39,416 nucleotides of DNA from Ferruginibacter sp. (GTDB lineage: Bacteria > Bacteroidota > Bacteroidia > Chitinophagales > Chitinophagaceae). Position numbers and translations under genes: made by a program. The stretch covers positions 1-39,416 of the forward strand of contig JAURWD010000187.1 of the NCBI GenBank assembly GCA_030655145.1. The letters run 5' to 3'. Positions 34,303 through 39,416 of the stretch are shown here, piece after piece; positions within the stretch are counted from its first letter, which is position 1; each line of letters opens with the position of its first letter. The notes under the pieces were generated by a model. The model searched no databases. It was given only the letters and a program-made list of their open reading frames with translations, and was not told where the DNA came from.

Positions 34303-36015
34303 TTAAAAGTCATATTCTCTCCTGGCCATATTCCAACGAACGCCTGCAGTAAGCAGCGAAGCATTGGTGGTATTTTTGTCGACCGTGTAGCGGCGAAACT
34401 GGCTTGAAAGATCCAGGTACAAGTTCTCACGCACTTCGTATGAAACCTGGAAAAAAGCGTTGAAGCAGCTTGCGGCCCTGCCTCCACCTTGCGCATATCC
34501 ATAATCTCCCATGCGGGAAACATTATCGCGGAAGATATTAAAACCTACGTTCCTGCCATTCAGGCTATCCAATCCTTGTTTATAGTAGATCCCTTTCGCA
34601 TTCACATACCATCTTGGCGCCGGTTGGTAGCGAAGAATTCCAATTAACTCCTGGAAATTCGATCCAAGTGGATGCGCCAATGGCTGGTTGTAATGCGTAT
34701 AGTTCGCAACCATGTTATAGTGGGAATATGTAAATGGACGCACCGTGTTTGATTCAATTTGCAAATCGAGGTTCGGGATCTTAAATGCATCGATGTATTT
34801 CAAACCAAGCTGAAGTCCCCATTTGTTTGCCCACCAACCCGTATTTGCTTTGATTTGGTCCAGTTTAAATTCATCCAGTAAAAACTGACCATAGAATTGG
34901 AAACTGTGAGCAACATTGGCTTTGAAATCGAGCCCGGCCAGTGCATTATCCGGGCTGCCGATTGTGCCCTCAATGTGCCGGTAAAAAATGATTGGATTCA
35001 GGTATTGAAATTCGAAATGATTCTTGCGTCCAAAGACTATCCCTTCAAACAGACCAACATTCAGCCACTTGGTCAGGTTGATGCTGAGGTGATGCATTGC
35101 GGAATATTTCTTGTCAAGCAAAGTATCTCCCGCCCTTCCAAACTGTGGCATCAACTCCATAAAAATATTCTGGTAATTGAACTTCCAGATCTTCGTATTC
35201 AATTTTAAAAACAAGTAGCTGTTGCCCCAGTCACTCAGGAAAAGGCTTCGGTTGCCGTTACCAATAAAATTTTTATCATAACCAAATTGAATGTCGATAT
35301 ACTTGGCTGCATTAAAGGTGATATAACCGCGGCCATCGAAATAATCTTGTCCGGTTGCTTTGAAAGATTTGTAAAATCCATTTCCAGGCACTGCCTTATA
35401 ATCGGCTACCCGTTGCCGAAAGAATAAAGGACCACGTTCCTGGTTGTCGGTAATACTTGTATAGAATCCTATCTTTTTACCGATCATACCCCGGGCGCTA
35501 ACACCACGACTATTCACAAACATTAACGCGTCACTGCCATTTGTTTTACCCGCCTGTAGGTTTAACATCGGGTTGATCGCCAGGAAAAAGTCTTTCGAAT
35601 TTATTTCAACCAGGTTTGCCTTGTTCTTATAAAAAGTTTTGAGAATAGGTTTTCGGCTGGTAAAGTTTTCTTTAGAACCTGTTACCCATTCGGTGTTGTT
35701 CATATAAAAACTATTGAGATTGTACTCATCAATCCTCGTGAGTTTCGGGTGCCCACTACCTTCAACACCTGCACTGTCGGCGGCTTTCCGAACACTGTCG
35801 AGGTACTCTGCTTGTCGCACAATGAAGCGTCGGCTGAGGGGCTTTAGGGTAGAATAGTTAAGATCAGTGTTTGTTCCCTGCTTGATCTCAAGCCTATCTA
35901 CTAATTGATATCCTTTGTCTCCCTGGGGTAAATAGGTAGACTGGGCGGCAGCGGAAAGAGGGCAAATAAAAACGAATAGTTTAATGAAGCTTTTAATAAT
36001 TTGCATTGTAATCAT
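34303..36015 (-). CDS. Outer-membrane beta-barrel, Wzi/RemB-like
   Basis: 570 residues with a signal peptide (MITMQIIKSFIKLFVFICPL, cleaved near AAAQ; the in-frame ATG three codons later is also possible). The mature protein has many amphipathic beta strands, with aromatic-rich segments such as YIDIQFGYDKNFIGNGNRSLFLSDWG and the terminal strand NMARREYDF ending in Phe, typical of an outer-membrane barrel. The GNGxRSLFLSDWG-like block suggests the capsule-assembly Wzi family, which includes the gliding protein RemB of Flavobacterium. Motility or polysaccharide handling is therefore inferred. It is convergent with porT and shares its terminator. Confidence 0.7.
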   Translation of the reverse strand: MITMQIIKSFIKLFVFICPLSAAAQSTYLPQGDKGYQLVDRLEIKQGTNTDLNYSTLKPLSRRFIVRQAEYLDSVRKAADSAGVEGSGHPKLTRIDEYNLNSFYMNNTEWVTGSKENFTSRKPILKTFYKNKANLVEINSKDFFLAINPMLNLQAGKTNGSDALMFVNSRGVSARGMIGKKIGFYTSITDNQERGPLFFRQRVADYKAVPGNGFYKSFKATGQDYFDGRGYITFNAAKYIDIQFGYDKNFIGNGNRSLFLSDWGNSYLFLKLNTKIWKFNYQNIFMELMPQFGRAGDTLLDKKYSAMHHLSINLTKWLNVGLFEGIVFGRKNHFEFQYLNPIIFYRHIEGTIGSPDNALAGLDFKANVAHSFQFYGQFLLDEFKLDQIKANTGWWANKWGLQLGLKYIDAFKIPNLDLQIESNTVRPFTYSHYNMVANYTHYNQPLAHPLGSNFQELIGILRYQPAPRWYVNAKGIYYKQGLDSLNGRNVGFNIFRDNVSRMGDYGYAQGGGRAASCFNAFFQVSYEVRENLYLDLSSQFRRYTVDKNTTNASLLTAGVRWNMARREYDF

Positions 36016-36049
36016 TTAGGTAAACGAAAAGACACGATATTTTCAATTC

Positions 36050-37390
36050 ATGCAAAAGTACCTTTTTAAGAACATCAACGTAGTAAATGAAGGAATTATC
36101 CAAACAGCTGATGTGCTCATAAGCGGCGAACGGATCGAACGAATTGCTGCAAAGCTTGCGCCAAAAGAAAAGGTAAATGAGGTGAATGGAGAAGGGAAAT
36201 TTTTACTGCCCGGTGTTATCGACGACCAGGTGCATTTCCGCGAGCCAGGCTTGACACACAAAGCGACGATCTACTCGGAGAGCAAGGCAGCTGTGGCCGG
36301 CGGTGTTACAAGTTTTATGGAAATGCCCAATACCATCCCAAACACGTTAACGGTGGATCTGCTCGAAGAGAAATACCAAACCGGTGCTGCTTCTTCGCTT
36401 GCGAATTATTCTTTCTTCATGGGGGTGAGCAACACAAATGCGGAAGAAGTGCTGAAAGTAAATGCATTGAAAAAAGACATTTGTGGGGTAAAGATATTTA
36501 TGGGTGCCAGCACCGGAAATATGCTCGTGGATAATTACGGCACGCTGGAAAAAATTTTCCGGGAAACTGAGTTGCTTGTGGCAACTCACTGCGAAGATGA
36601 GACGATCATCCGCGCAAACTACGAGCGGTTGAAAAACGAGAAGGATACATTGAGTCCTGCAGATCATCCCCTGGTTCGTGATGACCATGCTTGCTTTGAA
36701 TCTTCGCTGGCCGCGATCCAGATCGCAAAAAAATACAACACCCGTTTACACATCTTGCATATCAGCACGGAGAAAGAACTTGCATTGTTTAGCAACATGT
36801 TGCCCTTAAAAGAGAAAAGGATCACCGCCGAAGTCTGTGTGCATCATCTTCACTTCACAGCAAGTGATTACGAACAATTGGGATATAAAATAAAATGCAA
36901 CCCCGCAATCAAATCCGCTAGCAACAAAGAGGCCTTATGGAAGGCTTTGCTGGATGACCGGCTAGATGTGATCGCAACAGACCATGCGCCGCATCTACTC
37001 CCGGAAAAAGAAGGTAATTATGAACACGCACATGCAGGACTTCCGTTGGTTCAGCATCCCTTGCTCATGATGCTCCATTATTATAAAGAAGGAAGAATCA
37101 GCCTGGAAAAGATCGTTGAAAAAATGAGCCACGCTGTGGCAGATTGTTTTCACATACAGGACCGCGGTTATATTCGTGAAGGTTATTTTGCAGACTTGGT
37201 TGTAGCCGACTTGAACAGGAGCACTACCGTTAGTAAAGACAATCTTCTTTATAAATGTGGATGGAGTCCTTTGGAAGGCGCCAGCTTCCCGGCCGTCATC
37301 GAACAAACTTTTGTGAATGGAAACTGCGTATATGGAAATGAGGGCTGGAATGAATCTATTAAAGGAAAAAGACTATCCTTTACACTATAA
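36050..37390 (+). CDS. pyrC: Dihydroorotase
   Basis: Cyclises carbamoyl aspartate to dihydroorotate in pyrimidine synthesis. The 446-residue amidohydrolase has DQVHFREPG (two zinc His), GVKIFMGASTGNM (a Lys likely to be carboxylated), ATHCED and HILHIST (metal-binding His), and TDHAPH (catalytic Asp). The layout matches the longer class I type; an allantoinase is a weaker alternative. The ATG at 36050 is 34 bp from the divergent Wzi/RemB-like gene. No clear promoter element at consensus spacing was seen. Confidence 0.92.
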   Translation: MQKYLFKNINVVNEGIIQTADVLISGERIERIAAKLAPKEKVNEVNGEGKFLLPGVIDDQVHFREPGLTHKATIYSESKAAVAGGVTSFMEMPNTIPNTLTVDLLEEKYQTGAASSLANYSFFMGVSNTNAEEVLKVNALKKDICGVKIFMGASTGNMLVDNYGTLEKIFRETELLVATHCEDETIIRANYERLKNEKDTLSPADHPLVRDDHACFESSLAAIQIAKKYNTRLHILHISTEKELALFSNMLPLKEKRITAEVCVHHLHFTASDYEQLGYKIKCNPAIKSASNKEALWKALLDDRLDVIATDHAPHLLPEKEGNYEHAHAGLPLVQHPLLMMLHYYKEGRISLEKIVEKMSHAVADCFHIQDRGYIREGYFADLVVADLNRSTTVSKDNLLYKCGWSPLEGASFPAVIEQTFVNGNCVYGNEGWNESIKGKRLSFTL

Positions 37391-37490
37391 TGTATAATGT
37401 GGGTCGATTAGCGTACAACTCCGAACCGGGTTTAAGCTTTACATCAATAAAATAAAGACTGCCTTCGCCGGCTGATGAGTGTTGCTTAAT

Positions 37491-38807
37491 ATGGAAATAG
37501 ATAAAATAACGCTGAACGACCTCGCGATCCTGAATGCAGATGATGATTTTTCTGTATTTAATAAATTGAATTTTTGTCGCACCACCGGGGGCAGGGACAG
37601 GATGTACAGCAATTTTATTACTCCGCTTCAGAACATCCACGAAATTACAGGCATTCAACAAACGCTGAAAAGCCTCATGAATAATTTGGATCTGTGGCCG
37701 TCGCAGATCAGCAATGGTTCGGTGATGATGATTGAAAAGTTTTACCTTACCACCATCGACGACATCCCTAGCAATCCTTCAAAATTTTCAGCTTACAATT
37801 ATAAAATTTTCCACCGTCCCGACTATTCGCTCGTAGAATATTCCGTTGGCCATGCATTTGACTTTATCAAAGGCATGCAGCTATTGATCTCGCATTTTTT
37901 ACAGCCAGATGCACCCGCACCTTTTCGAAAACTACTGGAGGCGGCTAAACAAATATTAGCCAAAGAACAGTTTGAAATTATTGAAAAGCATAATAAAGCA
38001 GCAGAGCTAAATCTTGTGCAGCAATTGCAACTGGCCAGGTTCCTGCGTTACCAATACAAAAGAAATATGCTTGACTTGCTGGATATGTACTTCCAGCTGG
38101 ATGCCTGGTATGGCATGGCGACCGCCGTAAAACAATATGACCTTCATTTCCCGGAGTTTGTAGACACAGACGAACCGCTCATGGATGCAACCGGGCTTTA
38201 TCATTTGCTATTGCAGGAGCCGGTAGATTACAACATCAAACTTCACGAGCATTGCAACTTCCTTTTTTTAACCGGGGCGAATATGGCCGGAAAGAGCACC
38301 TTTATTAAATCGGTGGGCACGGCAGTTTTCCTCGCTCACCTTGGTATGGGTGTACCGGTAAAAACCATGCGCCTTAGTTTTTTTGAAGGCTTGTTGAGCA
38401 ATATCAACGTTGTAGACAATATCGCCAAAGGCCAAAGTTTCTTTTATAATGAAGTTCAGCGCATCAAGGCAACCGTTAGTAAGGTATCGGATGGACGTAA
38501 ATGGCTGATCCTTATTGACGAACTTTTCAAAGGAACGAATGTGGAAGACGCTATGAAATGCTCTTCAACGGTGATAGAAGGATTGTTGAAAATAAAGACC
38601 ACAGCATTTATCCTCTCGACTCACCTGTACGAAATTGGTGAATCGCTCAGGAAATATCCAAACATCAGTTTCAACTATTTTGAAACGATTGTAACCGATG
38701 AGGCGCTGCACTTCAATTACCAATTAAAAGAAGGCATCAGCAACGACCGGTTGGGATATGTCATATTGAAGAACGAAGGGGTGGTCGACATGCTGGAAAA
38801 GCTCTAG
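37491..38807 (+). CDS. Short MutS-family ATPase lacking the mismatch-recognition domain
   Basis: 438 residues from the ATG at 37491 (a GTG at 37479 is a weaker alternative). The C-terminal half is the MutS ATPase domain: Walker A TGANMAGKST, then FLAHLGMGVPV, and Walker B LILIDELFKGTN with the DE pair. The N-terminal half looks like the MutS core/lever region without the N-terminal mismatch-binding and connector domains. Its DNA role is therefore unclear: a DNA clamp or recombination-linked function is possible, but canonical mismatch repair is unlikely. The gene sits 100 bp downstream of dihydroorotase with no visible terminator between them. Confidence 0.85.
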   Translation: MEIDKITLNDLAILNADDDFSVFNKLNFCRTTGGRDRMYSNFITPLQNIHEITGIQQTLKSLMNNLDLWPSQISNGSVMMIEKFYLTTIDDIPSNPSKFSAYNYKIFHRPDYSLVEYSVGHAFDFIKGMQLLISHFLQPDAPAPFRKLLEAAKQILAKEQFEIIEKHNKAAELNLVQQLQLARFLRYQYKRNMLDLLDMYFQLDAWYGMATAVKQYDLHFPEFVDTDEPLMDATGLYHLLLQEPVDYNIKLHEHCNFLFLTGANMAGKSTFIKSVGTAVFLAHLGMGVPVKTMRLSFFEGLLSNINVVDNIAKGQSFFYNEVQRIKATVSKVSDGRKWLILIDELFKGTNVEDAMKCSSTVIEGLLKIKTTAFILSTHLYEIGESLRKYPNISFNYFETIVTDEALHFNYQLKEGISNDRLGYVILKNEGVVDMLEKL

Positions 38808-38862
38808 GCTTCCAAGGGGGCAAATAAGAAGGTAAAGACCGGTGCTTATTCATTTATCAATG

Positions 38863-38870
38863 TAAATTTG
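38863..38870 (+). promoter_or_regulatory. Candidate promoter -7 element for the ABC exporter
   Basis: TAAATTTG, followed by CAC, fits TAnnTTTG, 38 bp before the ATG at 38909. Confidence 0.45.
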
Positions 38871-38908
38871 CACCCAGCCTGCTTTCTTTAACAAGCCGAC
38901 GCCAATTC

Positions 38909-39416
38909 ATGAAGAGTTTATCCAAGATTTTTAAATACATCCATATCCCAAAAGATAAATTCATCCTTTATCTTTTTTACACCATCCTCGCAACGGTTTT
39001 TTCCCTACTCTCTATCGGCCTGCTGTCGCCGTTTATGAATCTTATTTTTAATACGGACAAGCAAAACACAACACTCGAAAGTAATTCTATCGGACCGCTG
39101 AAAGACTATTTTCAGTCGCTTATCAACCAGCGCGGTAAGCTCTTTGGATTAACGATCGTTTGTGTGGTGATCGTTATTGCTACCCTGTTTAAGAACCTGT
39201 TCCTGTACCTCTCCTATTATGTTTCAGCACCCGTGCGCAGCCAGATTCTTTCCCGCTTCCGGATCATGTTGTATGACAAAACCTTAAAGCTCCCGCTGGC
39301 ATTTTTTACGGAGCAAAAAAAAGGTGATATCATGAGCAGGTATTTGGGCGACATTGGTGAAATAAATTCGTCCGTGATCATGGCGCTGGAAGGACTGGTA
39401 AAGGATCCGCTGACGA
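38909..39416 (+). CDS. ABC-type exporter (MsbA-like), 3' truncated
   Basis: The reading frame is open from the ATG at 38909 to the window edge, so only the first ~169 residues are seen. It begins MKSLSKIFKYIHIPKDKF, then has a hydrophobic TM helix (ILYLFYTILATVFSLLSIG), an extracellular loop, a second TM (LTIVCVVIVIATLFKNLFLYLSYY), and a coupling region LPLAFFTEQKKGDIMSRYLGDIGEI. The last motif (FFxxxKxGDIxSR) is typical of the transmembrane domain of type IV ABC exporters such as MsbA, which export lipids or drugs. The nucleotide-binding domain should follow outside the window. Confidence 0.8.
   Translation, partial: MKSLSKIFKYIHIPKDKFILYLFYTILATVFSLLSIGLLSPFMNLIFNTDKQNTTLESNSIGPLKDYFQSLINQRGKLFGLTIVCVVIVIATLFKNLFLYLSYYVSAPVRSQILSRFRIMLYDKTLKLPLAFFTEQKKGDIMSRYLGDIGEINSSVIMALEGLVKDPLT

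Overview
The window (39,416 bp, moderate GC) looks like chromosome from a Bacteroidota bacterium, most likely Chitinophagaceae or a close relative. The evidence is promoters of the TAnnTTTG type instead of the E. coli -10/-35 pattern, a TonB receptor with a carboxypeptidase-regulatory-like N-terminus, a type IX secretion (T9SS) sorting tail on a protease, a PorT-like protein next to ubiE, an eukaryote-like IleRS, and a DksA-like protein with a histone-like tail. Most of the window is housekeeping sequence with dense coding and well-formed terminators.

Layout: 2-448, 3' end of a DUF2807 adhesin-like gene; 1041-3041 (-), gyrB; 3.2-6.7 kb, an AraC-type regulator with a cysteine cluster followed by a TonB-dependent siderophore-type receptor; 6.75-7.41 kb, a gene-poor stretch with hairpins; 7.4-11.9 kb, ileS and a DksA/TraR-like gene one base apart; 11.9-18.2 kb (-), a tight three-gene operon (DUF4062/putative inactive-STAND protein, MoxR-like AAA+ ATPase, 1356-residue three-TM vWA-like protein); 18.5-23.4 kb, a YghO-like acetyltransferase, dnaX and the PDH E2 gene; 23.6-27.3 kb, a GbsR/MarR regulator and five genes (small membrane protein, two DCC thiol-oxidoreductase-like proteins, a TIGR01777 epimerase, a CoA-binding protein) with a shared candidate operator; 27.4-29.7 kb, a secreted protein and a T9SS-secreted metzincin; 29.8-34.2 kb, YkuK-like RNase H fold, cyclophilin, M28 peptidase, engB (-), ubiE and porT; 34.3-36.0 kb (-), a Wzi/RemB-like outer-membrane barrel; 36.0-39.4 kb, dihydroorotase, a short MutS-like ATPase and the 5' part of an ABC exporter gene.

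The best candidate for an under-described system is the 11.9-18.2 kb operon. Its AAA+ and vWA-like components resemble known NTP-dependent conflict or signalling systems, but the enzymatic effector usually expected at the C-terminus is replaced by a periplasmic PKD / LytR_C-like / TPR architecture, and the first gene joins DUF4062 to what looks like an inactive STAND module. Other strong observations are a run of nine A residues in dnaX with immediate stops in both shifted frames (a likely gamma/tau switch), a GXHH instead of HXGH signature in IleRS (linked to mupirocin hyper-resistance), a repeated TTTCA-N8-TGAAA operator in the GbsR cluster, and near-leaderless promoters at engB and ubiE. 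All calls come from reading the sequence; no database search was run.
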